Shown piece by piece: positions 56,685-64,000 of a DNA stretch of 64,000 bases. This DNA comes from Lebetimonas sp. JH292. Lineage in GTDB: Bacteria; Campylobacterota; Campylobacteria; Campylobacterales; Nautiliaceae. Numbering within the stretch: position 1 is the first letter of the stretch; each line of letters starts with the position of its first letter. The translations under genes were made by a program, and so were the position numbers. The notes beneath the pieces were generated by a model. That model was not told the DNA's origin and did not search any database. It worked only from the letters and a program-made list of their open reading frames with translations. The stretch spans positions 257,001-321,000 of the forward strand of contig NZ_ATHQ01000001.1 of the NCBI RefSeq assembly GCF_000523275.1. Reading direction: 5' to 3'.

Positions 56685-57383
56685 ATGAAAGTTCAAAACC
56701 TAACACAAAACCATATAAACAATCATTTACAAAAAATTCAAAAAGATTTAGATAAAATATCCAATCCAAATGTAGAAGAAACAGTAAACAAATTTGTAAA
56801 TGATGTATTCCAAAACGATATTGATTCCAATTTACAGGAAATTAATAATTATAATGAGGCGATTGGTTTTACACAAATTGCAAACGGGGCTTTAAATTCA
56901 ATCAGGGATAATTTACAAGATATAAAAACACTTCAGGCTGCATCAAACAATGCCGCACTCAGTAATGATAATTTAAACACAATCAATTCCCAAATTCAAA
57001 AATATACCAAAAATATAAATAATACTTTAGAAAATACAACATATAATAATAAAAATGTTTTTGGAAGTTTTCAGTTTAACGAAATTAATATAAATACCTC
57101 CATGCCAAATTTTGATGTTGACAATCTCGATGAATTTGAAAAATCATTAAACAGTGCATTTTCAAGTATCGGAGCGGCCCAAAATGCTTTGAGAGATAAA
57201 GTCAATAATCTGTCACAAAATATAGTATCAGAATCTGCAGCTAAAGCTCAAAATGAACCGGATATGGCCAAAAAAGTTATGGATATGCAAAATGAAAAAA
57301 TAAAATTAAATGCCTCTGTTTTAGCGCAGGTTCATCAAAACAGTCTAAATATAGAATATATTACATCTTTATTAAGAGATTAA
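56685..57383 (+). CDS. short flagellin-like protein
   Basis: 232 residues. The central part (NEAIGFTQIANGALNSIRDN, LQDIKTLQAASNNAAL, INNTLENTTYNNKNVFGSF) and C-terminus (IGAAQNALRDKVNNLSQNI, LNIEYITSLLRD) follow the flagellin D1/D0 helices, but the N-terminal D0 sequence is not the usual flagellin one and there is no variable D2/D3 domain. It may be a minor flagellin or filament-associated protein. No flagellar neighbours. Confidence 0.68.
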   Translation: MKVQNLTQNHINNHLQKIQKDLDKISNPNVEETVNKFVNDVFQNDIDSNLQEINNYNEAIGFTQIANGALNSIRDNLQDIKTLQAASNNAALSNDNLNTINSQIQKYTKNINNTLENTTYNNKNVFGSFQFNEININTSMPNFDVDNLDEFEKSLNSAFSSIGAAQNALRDKVNNLSQNIVSESAAKAQNEPDMAKKVMDMQNEKIKLNASVLAQVHQNSLNIEYITSLLRD

Positions 57384-57518
57384 AATTTTTCTTTTTTTAC
57401 CGTTTAATGTTTTAACACACTTCTTTTTAATTACCCGGCCTTAATTATAAATACTTATATAAACAATAATTGATTAAAATATATGCAAAAAAATTTCTTT
57501 TATTTGTTATTGTTTTGT

Positions 57519-57524
57519 TATAAT
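57519..57524 (+). promoter_or_regulatory. -10 of the amino acid ABC operon
   Basis: TATAAT in the 172-base spacer before the operon, 31 bases upstream of the start region. The rest of that spacer (57384-57518) is AT-rich and shows nothing else. Confidence 0.55.
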
Positions 57525-57555
57525 GATTTGAAAAAAATATTAAAAGGAGAAAAAA

Positions 57556-58338
57556 ATTAAAAAAATACTTGCCCTGTTTGTACTTTTAGGAGTAATTTTT
57601 AGCGGTTTAAATGCTGATTTACTCCAGGATGTTCAAAAAAGAGGTGTATTAAAAGCAGGTGTAAAATATGACTTTCCACCGTTTGGTTATGTAAACGAAA
57701 AAGGTCAGGTTGTAGGTTTTGATATAGATTTGGTTAAATACATTGCAAAAAAACTCGGTGTGAAACCTGTATTTACACAGGTTACTTCAAAAACAAGAAT
57801 TCCAATGGTTCAAAGCGGGAGCGTAGATATTGCAGCTGCCAGTATGACCCACAAAGTAAAAAGAGATTTACCGATAGATTTTACAATCAGTTATTATTTT
57901 GACGGTCAGTCAATTATGGTTAGAAAAGATTCCACAATTAAAAACTATCATGATTTAAGCGGTAAAAAAGTCGGAGTAATTCAGGGGGCTACAAGCGGAG
58001 ACAATTTAAAAAGAGTAAATCCAAAAGTTAAACTTGTATATTTCCAGGAATATCCTCAGGCTGTTATGGCATTAAAAAGAGGAAAAATCGATGCAGTTTC
58101 AACAGATTATACATGGTGTGTAACCCAAGCTAAAAATTCACACGGTGCATTCAAAGTTGTAGGCGGAACATTTACTTTCGAACCTTACGGAATGGGAGTC
58201 AGAGAAAATGAATCAAACTTCAGAGATGCAGTAAATTTTGCAATACAAGATGCTGTAAGGGACGGAACTTATCAAAAACTTTATATAAAATGGTTCGGAA
58301 CAAAACCAAACAGACTTCCTGAAGTTTGGCCTAAATAA
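57556..58338 (+). CDS. polar amino acid ABC substrate-binding protein, ATT start
   Basis: The frame from 57556 gives MKKILALFVLLGVIFSGLNA, a typical signal peptide, then LLQDVQKRGVLKAGVKYDFP, PFGYVNEKGQVVGFDIDLVKY and on to the stop: 260 residues, family 3 solute-binding protein. An optimal AAGGAG (57544-57549) sits six bases before the codon ATT at 57556. No ATG, GTG or TTG lies in frame until 57730, well inside the mature protein. Start therefore appears to be AUU. Probably binds glutamate, aspartate or a related amino acid. Confidence 0.85.
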   Translation: MKKILALFVLLGVIFSGLNADLLQDVQKRGVLKAGVKYDFPPFGYVNEKGQVVGFDIDLVKYIAKKLGVKPVFTQVTSKTRIPMVQSGSVDIAAASMTHKVKRDLPIDFTISYYFDGQSIMVRKDSTIKNYHDLSGKKVGVIQGATSGDNLKRVNPKVKLVYFQEYPQAVMALKRGKIDAVSTDYTWCVTQAKNSHGAFKVVGGTFTFEPYGMGVRENESNFRDAVNFAIQDAVRDGTYQKLYIKWFGTKPNRLPEVWPK

Positions 58339-58343
58339 TTTCT

Positions 58344-58356
58344 CCCCTTTTCGGGG
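58344..58356 (+). terminator. stem-loop between substrate-binding and permease genes
   Basis: CCCC-TTTTC-GGGG in the 30-base gap, with no U-run after it. Such hairpins after binding-protein genes usually protect or attenuate the transcript so that the binding protein is made in excess. Confidence 0.5.
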
Positions 58357-58368
58357 TAAAGGTAAATA

Positions 58369-59082
58369 ATGGGTTATGAATTTGATTGGCATGTGTTAAT
58401 TGAATATAAGCAGCTGCTGATAAATGGATTAATTACTACAATAAAACTTTCGGTTTTAGGAATAATTTTCAGCTTTATAATTGGTTCTATCGTAGGAATC
58501 GGAAGAGCCTCCAAAAGCTTTTGGCTGAGTCTTATTTCAAGTTATTATGTTGAAAGTTTCAGGAACATTCCGTTAATTGTACAAATGTTTTTCATATATT
58601 TTACTTTCACTCTTTCACAAATTTTTCCGTTTTTAAATACATGGGGGGATTTTTTACATATAGATGACGTGGATGCATTTTTTTCAGCCCTTTTAGCGCT
58701 TATTTTATACACAGGTGCTTATATTGCGGAAGTGGTAAAAGCGGGGATACGTTCCATTCCAAAAGGGCAGTTTGAAGCTGCAAGATCTCTCGGAATGAAC
58801 AGATTTCAGGTAATGTGGTATGTAATATATCCTCAGGCTGTCAGAATTATCATTCCACCTCTTACAAGCCAGTTTTTAAATTTAATAAAAAACTCTTCTT
58901 TGGCCATGACAATAGGTGTGGCGGAGCTCACTTTTTCAACTCAACAAATAGATGCTGAAACTTTTAGAGGCTTTGAAGCGGCAACAGCAGTTACAATTCT
59001 TTATATTATTTTAACTCTGAGTACTTCGTTTATAATGAATCTCATAGAAATAAAATTTTCAAAAGGCGTAAAAAATGCTTAA
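58369..59082 (+). CDS. amino acid ABC transporter permease
   Basis: 237 residues, about five or six membrane helices. HisM/GlnP family: LLINGLITTIKLSVLGIIFS, ESFRNIPLIVQMFF, and the EAA loop IPKGQFEAARSLGMNRFQVM. Overlaps the next permease by 8 bases. Confidence 0.93.
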   Translation: MGYEFDWHVLIEYKQLLINGLITTIKLSVLGIIFSFIIGSIVGIGRASKSFWLSLISSYYVESFRNIPLIVQMFFIYFTFTLSQIFPFLNTWGDFLHIDDVDAFFSALLALILYTGAYIAEVVKAGIRSIPKGQFEAARSLGMNRFQVMWYVIYPQAVRIIIPPLTSQFLNLIKNSSLAMTIGVAELTFSTQQIDAETFRGFEAATAVTILYIILTLSTSFIMNLIEIKFSKGVKNA

Positions 59083-59893
59083 AAACATAGAAAATTATTT
59101 CAAAACACATAAAATAGTATTTTGGATTTTCAATATTATTGTAATTGCTGCGCTGCTTAAAATTTTTCAAATGCTTGCATACCCTGAGACCCATTACGAA
59201 GAACTTTTTACAAAAGATAACTTAAGATTTCTGTTTTTTGGAAGACCGGGGGAAATAGGAGGACTTGCCTTAACTTTTATTTTGGCTGTTGTTTCAATAA
59301 TTTTAAGCTTTATACTTGGTTCAATATTTGGAATCGCAAGATGGTCTAGTATTAAATTAATTAAAATACCATCGATTTTATATATTGAAATAGTAAGGGC
59401 AACCCCGTTGCTTATGGTGATATTCTGGGTGTTTTTTGCAATACCGGTATTTTCAATGAGCTTTTTTCACACTCAGGCACATATATCACCTACCGTTGCG
59501 GCGATAATTGCATTTACCATATTTACAAGTGCTTATGTTGCCGAAATAGTAAGGGCCGGTATAAATTCCATTCCGAAAGGTCAGTTTGAAGCTGCAAAAT
59601 CTCTTGGTATGAATAATTTTCAGACATTTTTTTATATAATTCTGCCTCAGGCATACAGAAAAATGATACCGGCGTTTGTATCACAGTTTGTTGCACTTTT
59701 TAAAGATACGTCTCTTGCTTATACAATAGGCGTAATTGAATTTTTCAGGGCTGCAACAATTATCAATAACAGACTTTATATCAGTTTTGAAGTATTTTCT
59801 TTTGTAGCATTGGTATATTTCAGTATAGCATTCAGTATGAGTAAATTTTCTCATCATTTAGAAAAAAAAGTTGAAAAACAGCTTAACGCATAG
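59075..59893 (+). CDS. amino acid ABC transporter permease
   Basis: 272 residues, second permease of the same operon: GEIGGLALTFILAVVSIILS, EIVRATPLLMVIFWVFFA, EAA loop IPKGQFEAAKSLGMNNFQTF. Forms a heterodimer with the preceding permease in PEB1-like or glutamate systems. Confidence 0.93.
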   Translation: MLKNIENYFKTHKIVFWIFNIIVIAALLKIFQMLAYPETHYEELFTKDNLRFLFFGRPGEIGGLALTFILAVVSIILSFILGSIFGIARWSSIKLIKIPSILYIEIVRATPLLMVIFWVFFAIPVFSMSFFHTQAHISPTVAAIIAFTIFTSAYVAEIVRAGINSIPKGQFEAAKSLGMNNFQTFFYIILPQAYRKMIPAFVSQFVALFKDTSLAYTIGVIEFFRAATIINNRLYISFEVFSFVALVYFSIAFSMSKFSHHLEKKVEKQLNA

Positions 59894-59901
59894 GAGCATA
59901 G

Positions 59902-60645
59902 ATGGATAATGACAAAATCATTCAGATGAAAGATATTGAAAAATATTATGGAAATTTCCACGCCCTAAAAGGTGTAAATTTCGATGTAAAAAAAGGAGAA
60001 GTTGTAGTGGTCTGCGGACCGAGCGGAAGCGGAAAATCTACACTTATAAGATGTATAAACAGACTCGAAGATATTGACAGCGGAAAAATAATTATTGACT
60101 CTAAAGATTTATATCACAAAAAAACAAATATAAACAAACTCCGTCAGGAAGTTGGAATGGTTTTTCAGCATTTTAATCTTTTTCCTCATTTGACAATACT
60201 CGAAAATATTACTTTGGCTCCGGTCAAAGTAAAAAAAATGCCAAAAAAAGAAGCCGAGAAGCTTGCTATGAGCCTGCTTGAGAGGGTTAAAATTCCTCAT
60301 CAGGCAAACAAATACCCAAGTGAACTTAGCGGAGGTCAAAAACAGAGGGTTGCAATTGCCAGAACACTGGCAATGAAGCCTAAAATTATTCTTTTTGACG
60401 AACCGACAAGCGCACTGGACCCGGAAATGATAGGTGAAGTACTTGATGTTATGAAAGAACTTGCAAAAGAAAATTACACAATTGTGTGTGTAACACACGA
60501 AATGGGATTTGCAAGAGAAGTGGGTGACAGAATTGTATTTATGGATGCAGGCCAGATAGTAGAAGAAAATACGCCTGAAGAATTTTTCAACAACCCTCAA
60601 ACAGACAGGGCAAAAAAATTCTTAAGTGAAATCTTACATCATTAA
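59902..60645 (+). CDS. amino acid ABC transporter ATP-binding protein
   Basis: 247 residues, GlnQ class: Walker [21 protein letters not shown]-loop [19 protein letters not shown], signature [16 protein letters not shown], Walker [17 protein letters not shown]-loop [11 protein letters not shown]. The only ATPase for the operon's three permeases. Confidence 0.95.
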   Translation: MDNDKIIQMKDIEKYYGNFHALKGVNFDVKKGEVVVVCGPSGSGKSTLIRCINRLEDIDSGKIIIDSKDLYHKKTNINKLRQEVGMVFQHFNLFPHLTILENITLAPVKVKKMPKKEAEKLAMSLLERVKIPHQANKYPSELSGGQKQRVAIARTLAMKPKIILFDEPTSALDPEMIGEVLDVMKELAKENYTIVCVTHEMGFAREVGDRIVFMDAGQIVEENTPEEFFNNPQTDRAKKFLSEILHH

Positions 60646-60657
60646 AAGGAGATAAAA

Positions 60658-61458
60658 ATGAAAAAATTACTATTTACGGTTTTAGCTTTGGTATCAATGG
60701 TTTTTGCTGCCGATTTTAATCTTTGGCAAAAATCCACTTTAAATCAGGTTGTAAAAAAAGGAGTTCTCAGAGTTTGTTTAGAGCCCGGTTATGTTCCTTT
60801 TGAAATGAGAGACAAACACGGAAGAATAATCGGTTTTGATGTTGATGTTGCAAAAAAAATGACTAAAGATATGGGTGTAAAATTAAAACTTGTTCCAACT
60901 GCATGGGACGGCATTATTTCAGCACTTATTACCAATAAATGTGATATCATAATGTCAGGTATGACCATTACCCAAAAAAGAAACTTAAAAGTGGCATTTA
61001 CAAATCCATACTTTTTAGTCGGTCAAACGCTTCTTGTAAATAAAAAACACATAGGTGTAAAAAGTTATAAAGATTTAGATAAAAAAGGTATGGTAATTAC
61101 TACAAAACTCGGTGTTACAGGGGAAATTGCCGCAAGAAAACTCTTTAAACACGCCACAATCAAAACATTTGATTCAGAAAGTGCAGCTGTTCAGGAAGTT
61201 ATAAACAACAGAGCAGATGCATTTATATACGATAAACCTTACAATGAATTATTTATGGCAGGTAAAGGAAAAGGGAAACTAATTTTTCTTAATCAGGATT
61301 TAACTTATGAACCTCTCGGATTTGCAATTAATCACGGTGATCCGGATTTTCTAAACTGGCTAAACAATTTCTTAAGACAAATCAAACATGACGGAACTTA
61401 TGAAAAACTGTACAACAAATGGTTTAGACATACTGATTGGTTAAAAAGAGTTCAATGA
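60658..61458 (+). CDS. second polar amino acid substrate-binding protein
   Basis: 266 residues: signal MKKLLFTVLALVSMVFA, VLRVCLEPGYVPFEMRDKHG, IIGFDVDVAKKMTKDM, NKCDIIMSGMTITQKRN, DAFIYDKPYNELF. Family 3 binding protein of a different branch from the first one in the operon. Ends with an ATGA overlap onto the third permease. Confidence 0.93.
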   Translation: MKKLLFTVLALVSMVFAADFNLWQKSTLNQVVKKGVLRVCLEPGYVPFEMRDKHGRIIGFDVDVAKKMTKDMGVKLKLVPTAWDGIISALITNKCDIIMSGMTITQKRNLKVAFTNPYFLVGQTLLVNKKHIGVKSYKDLDKKGMVITTKLGVTGEIAARKLFKHATIKTFDSESAAVQEVINNRADAFIYDKPYNELFMAGKGKGKLIFLNQDLTYEPLGFAINHGDPDFLNWLNNFLRQIKHDGTYEKLYNKWFRHTDWLKRVQ

Positions 61459-62411
61459 AAAAGTCAATATTAAAAAAAAAAGAAACAGGCTTACTTTTAG
61501 CCTCTCTTTTTTATATATTGGTAGGATATTTTTTATATAACGCTGCAAGCAAAATAAATTATACATGGAAATGGGATATGATTCCCAAATATTTTGTATA
61601 TAAGGCTAAAATTCCTCTTACATCTCCATGTGACGGAAAACTTCAGATAAAACAAAACAAAGCGATAATAATCTGCGAAAATAAAAAAATTTATCAGTTT
61701 GATATAAATGGTTATAAATTACAATTTAAAAATGGTGAATATTTATTTCAGGATGATGAATTTGCATATAAAGAAAAATTAAAACCGGGTCCTTTTATTT
61801 TAGGAATGTGGGTAACTGTTAAAATTTCAATTATTTCAATGCTTTTCGCTTTTTTAATCGGCCTTATAATAGCAATAATAAGGCTAAGCGGTATCCCGGC
61901 ACTTGATTATATAGGAAGTTTTTATGTTACTGTTATCCGTGGAACTCCTCTTTTGGTGCAGCTGTTTATTTTTTATTTTATAGTGGCAACTATTTTTGCA
62001 CTTCCGAGATTTTGGGCGGGTGTTATGAGTTTATCTATATTTTACGGGGCTTATATTGCAGAAATTCTAAGAGGTGCAATCCAGGCGGTAGATAAAGGGC
62101 AACACGAAGCTGCAATGTCACTCGGATTCACACCGATTCAGAAAATGTATCTGATTATTCTGCCGCAGGCCTTAAAAAAAGCGCTTCCCGCACTTATAGG
62201 TGAGCTTATTTCATTAATAAAAGACAGTTCACTTGTATCGGTTATATCCATTACAGACCTTACAAAAGTGGGAAGGGAAATAGTTGCAAACACATTCTCT
62301 CCATTCGAAGTATGGCTCACGGTAGCTGTTCTTTATTTGATGTTAACTTCAATATTGAGTTTTATAGGACATAAACTTGAAAAAAGAATGAAAGCGCAGG
62401 GCGGAATTTAG
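61455..62411 (+). CDS. third amino acid ABC permease with an extracytoplasmic insert
   Basis: 318 residues. First helix near 13-31, then about 80 residues rich in Lys and Ile with a Cys pair (SPCDGKLQIKQNKAIIICEN) placed outside the membrane, then the permease core (GMWVTVKISIISMLFAFLIG, VIRGTPLLVQLFIFYF, EAA loop VDKGQHEAAMSLGFTPIQ). The extra domain is not in ordinary permeases of this class. I start at ATG 61455, inside the preceding gene. Confidence 0.88.
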   Translation: MKKSILKKKETGLLLASLFYILVGYFLYNAASKINYTWKWDMIPKYFVYKAKIPLTSPCDGKLQIKQNKAIIICENKKIYQFDINGYKLQFKNGEYLFQDDEFAYKEKLKPGPFILGMWVTVKISIISMLFAFLIGLIIAIIRLSGIPALDYIGSFYVTVIRGTPLLVQLFIFYFIVATIFALPRFWAGVMSLSIFYGAYIAEILRGAIQAVDKGQHEAAMSLGFTPIQKMYLIILPQALKKALPALIGELISLIKDSSLVSVISITDLTKVGREIVANTFSPFEVWLTVAVLYLMLTSILSFIGHKLEKRMKAQGGI

Positions 62412-63286
62412 TGGATAGAATATTTAAAAAATATTCTGATTTTTTATTAATACTTACAGCCTTTTTCTGGGGCTCCACTTTTATTTTAATGAAAAAGGCA
62501 ATAGAAGATTTACCAACGTTCTCTTTTCTTTTTGCAAGATTTTTTCTGGCTTTTTTATTAATGTTTTTAATTTTTTATAAAAAAATTACTTTAAAAAAAG
62601 AAGATATTCTTGCTGCTTGTATTCTGGGATTTTTAAATTTTATAGCTTATGCCACACAGACATATTCTCTTAATTTTGTACCCTCAAATATTGTCGCTTT
62701 TATTACTGCATTGTTTGTTGTATTTACCCCGATATTTTCTTTTCTTTTGTTTAAAAGAAACATTAAAATATATTCCATCATGGGAGTTATAATTGCTGTT
62801 ATGGGACTTTATTTATTAACCCTCAGCGGAAAACTAATTTTTAATATTTATGAAATTTATCCACTTTTATGTGCAATGTTTTTTGGTTTACATGTAAGTG
62901 TAACAGATGTCTTTTCTAAAAAATACAATATTTATACACTTGTAACTTTTCAGTTTTTAGTTGTTGCAATTTTAAGCCTTTTGTTTGTACCGTTTGAATC
63001 TCACAATATAAAAATCTCATCTCTTGTTATTTTTGCGCTTTTTATTACTTCCTTTTTTGCAACGGTATTTGCTTTTTTCGTTCAAACTTATGCACAAAAA
63101 TACACAACTCCAACAAAAACAGCTATTATATTCGCTTTAGAGCCAGTTACAGCTGCATTTTTTGGAATTATGTATGGAGAAAAATTAACCTTATTTCAAA
63201 TATTAGGTGGTTTTTTAGTTATTTTTGCAACAATCATAAACGAAATAGGAGATAAAATTATTAAATTATTAAACGCTAAAAATTAA
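62411..63286 (+). CDS. EamA/DMT-family transporter
   Basis: 291 residues, ten membrane helices, with two EamA repeats: LTAFFWGSTFILMKKAIEDL and, in the second half, YPLLCAMFFGLHVSVTDVF, ending LEPVTAAFFGIMYGEKLTLFQ. GTG start overlapping the permease stop (TAGTG), so it is probably the last gene of the operon. Substrate unknown; amino acid or metabolite export is typical. Confidence 0.87.
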   Translation: MDRIFKKYSDFLLILTAFFWGSTFILMKKAIEDLPTFSFLFARFFLAFLLMFLIFYKKITLKKEDILAACILGFLNFIAYATQTYSLNFVPSNIVAFITALFVVFTPIFSFLLFKRNIKIYSIMGVIIAVMGLYLLTLSGKLIFNIYEIYPLLCAMFFGLHVSVTDVFSKKYNIYTLVTFQFLVVAILSLLFVPFESHNIKISSLVIFALFITSFFATVFAFFVQTYAQKYTTPTKTAIIFALEPVTAAFFGIMYGEKLTLFQILGGFLVIFATIINEIGDKIIKLLNAKN

Positions 63287-63576
63287 CAAATTCTTGGGGC
63301 AATTTTTATTTCAAACAGATTTCTTTTTATATATAAATTACCACTCATCGGGTCATATTCAACCTCTTCAGGAATAAATTCATTTACTTCTTCTTCTAAA
63401 TCAAAATAAATTTTCCTTTCAAAAAACCTCTCTATTGCAACTTTTGAATCAAAAAACTTTCTTTCATTACCGAAAACATATTCAATTAATGCGTCAAATT
63501 CTCTGTATTCATCGTATTCACGTATTTTTCCATGCCAGCTTTCAAGAAAATAATCCAGTGCTTCAATTCCCCTCAT
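63283..63576 (-). CDS. hypothetical acidic protein
   Basis: 97 residues, acidic (IREYDEYREFDALIEYVFGN, DLEEEVNEFIPEEVEYDPMS). No family recognised. Follows the DJ-1 gene with a 10-base gap; its stop overlaps the EamA stop. Confidence 0.6.
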   Translation of the reverse strand: MRGIEALDYFLESWHGKIREYDEYREFDALIEYVFGNERKFFDSKVAIERFFERKIYFDLEEEVNEFIPEEVEYDPMSGNLYIKRNLFEIKIAPRIC

Positions 63577-63586
63577 TTTAAACTCC

Positions 63587-64000
63587 TTAACAGAAATCAG
63601 CCAATAATCCAGCTTTTAACTGCTTATAAACTTCCTCTCCCGCAAATTTTTTAACTATTTCAAGACCAAAACACATAGCTGTTCCAGGGCCTTTACTTGT
63701 CAAAACATTTTTATCCTCTACAACTTTAGCATTACTTACATATCCTTCTTTTCTAATATTTCCTTCCCATCCGGGATACGCTGTGTATCTTTCTTTTAAA
63801 ACTCCGGCGGTTTTAAGGGCATACGGACCTGCACATATAGCACCTACATATTTTCCTTTTTCATCCATCTCTTTTAAAAGTTTTTGAACACTCTCATCAT
63901 TTGCTAAATTAATTGCACCAGGAAGTCCGCCCGGTAATACGATTAAATCCAGCTCATCTGCATTTATAAGTTCTATTTTTGTATCTGGAATTACCCTTAT
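63587..64000 (-). CDS. DJ-1/PfpI-family protein, 5' end beyond the window
   Basis: At least 137 residues read from the right edge: ELINADELDLIVLPGGLPGA, then the nucleophile elbow VGAICAGPYALKTAG with the reactive Cys, and VLTSKGPGTAMCFGLEIVKK. All are typical of DJ-1/ThiJ proteins (deglycase or protective functions). The frame stays open past 64000, so the N-terminus is missing. An internal ATG at 63868 is not the true start. Confidence 0.88.
   Translation of the reverse strand: MRVIPDTKIELINADELDLIVLPGGLPGAINLANDESVQKLLKEMDEKGKYVGAICAGPYALKTAGVLKERYTAYPGWEGNIRKEGYVSNAKVVEDKNVLTSKGPGTAMCFGLEIVKKFAGEEVYKQLKAGLLADFC

Overview
This AT-rich window comes from a member of the Campylobacterota (Epsilonproteobacteria). 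It looks most like the hydrogen-metabolising vent lineage around Nautilia, Caminibacter and Lebetimonas; the genus is an inference. The call rests on gene order I remember from Campylobacter jejuni: comF-gyrA-flgP; slt-yggT-gltX; clpB beside ctpA-purC-purS-purQ; peb4-fba next to nth; and clpS-clpA-aat. A tRNA-Gln-misacylating type GltX2, two sigma-54 flagellar promoters and a six-gene Ech-type hydrogenase operon also fit. Coding density is very high and many genes overlap by ATGA or TAATG.

Layout. 1-1.5 kb: remains of a CRISPR-Cas locus, with a frameshifted cas6 followed by a shredded cas8-like pseudogene. 1.5-6.2 kb: flgQ-position ORF, flgP, gyrA, comF and small genes, all on minus. 6.3-10.2 kb: frameshifted lipoprotein gene, slt, yggT, gltX2. 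10.3-13 kb: clpB with a HAIR-like (HspR) operator. 13.1-20 kb, plus strand: ctpA, purC-purS-purQ, an M23 peptidase, an SH3 membrane protein, plsC, crcB, mtfA. 20.2-20.6 kb: tRNA operon Lys-Glu-Val-Asp. 20.6-27.1 kb: tetraheme cytochrome, 2-hydroxyacid dehydrogenase and the echABCDEF-ordered hydrogenase. 27.2-33 kb: PLP enzyme, SDR/DUF2867, fba, peb4-like isomerase, yebC, nth. 33.2-42 kb, minus: methyltransferase, hisG, coaX, Xer recombinase, a YfgM/BamB-like pair, lpxK, a GNAT/small-protein pair, nadE, rpoD. 42.1-43.8 kb: two flagellar rod genes, each with a sigma-54 promoter. 43.8-45.8 kb: Y-family polymerase divergent from a self-cleaving-type S24 repressor. 45.7-51 kb: aat, clpA, clpS, ligA. 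51-57.4 kb: lipoprotein, GNAT, M20 peptidase, dapE, HlyD-like protein, MlaF-like ATPase, flagellin-like protein. 57.5-62.4 kb: polar amino acid ABC operon. 62.4-64 kb: EamA transporter, small ORF, DJ-1 protein cut by the window edge.

The most unusual signals are: (1) genes that appear to lack AUG/GUG/UUG starts but have a good Shine-Dalgarno followed by AUU or AUA (57556, 1871, perhaps 5479); (2) a dispersed 7-nt periodic repeat (consensus TGARTWG) between genes that supplies stop and start codons to its neighbours; (3) a likely DNA-damage module of S24 repressor and polymerase with shared operators; (4) the decaying CRISPR-Cas locus attached to the gyrA-flgP cluster; (5) a small-ORF/GNAT pair resembling a toxin-antitoxin locus.
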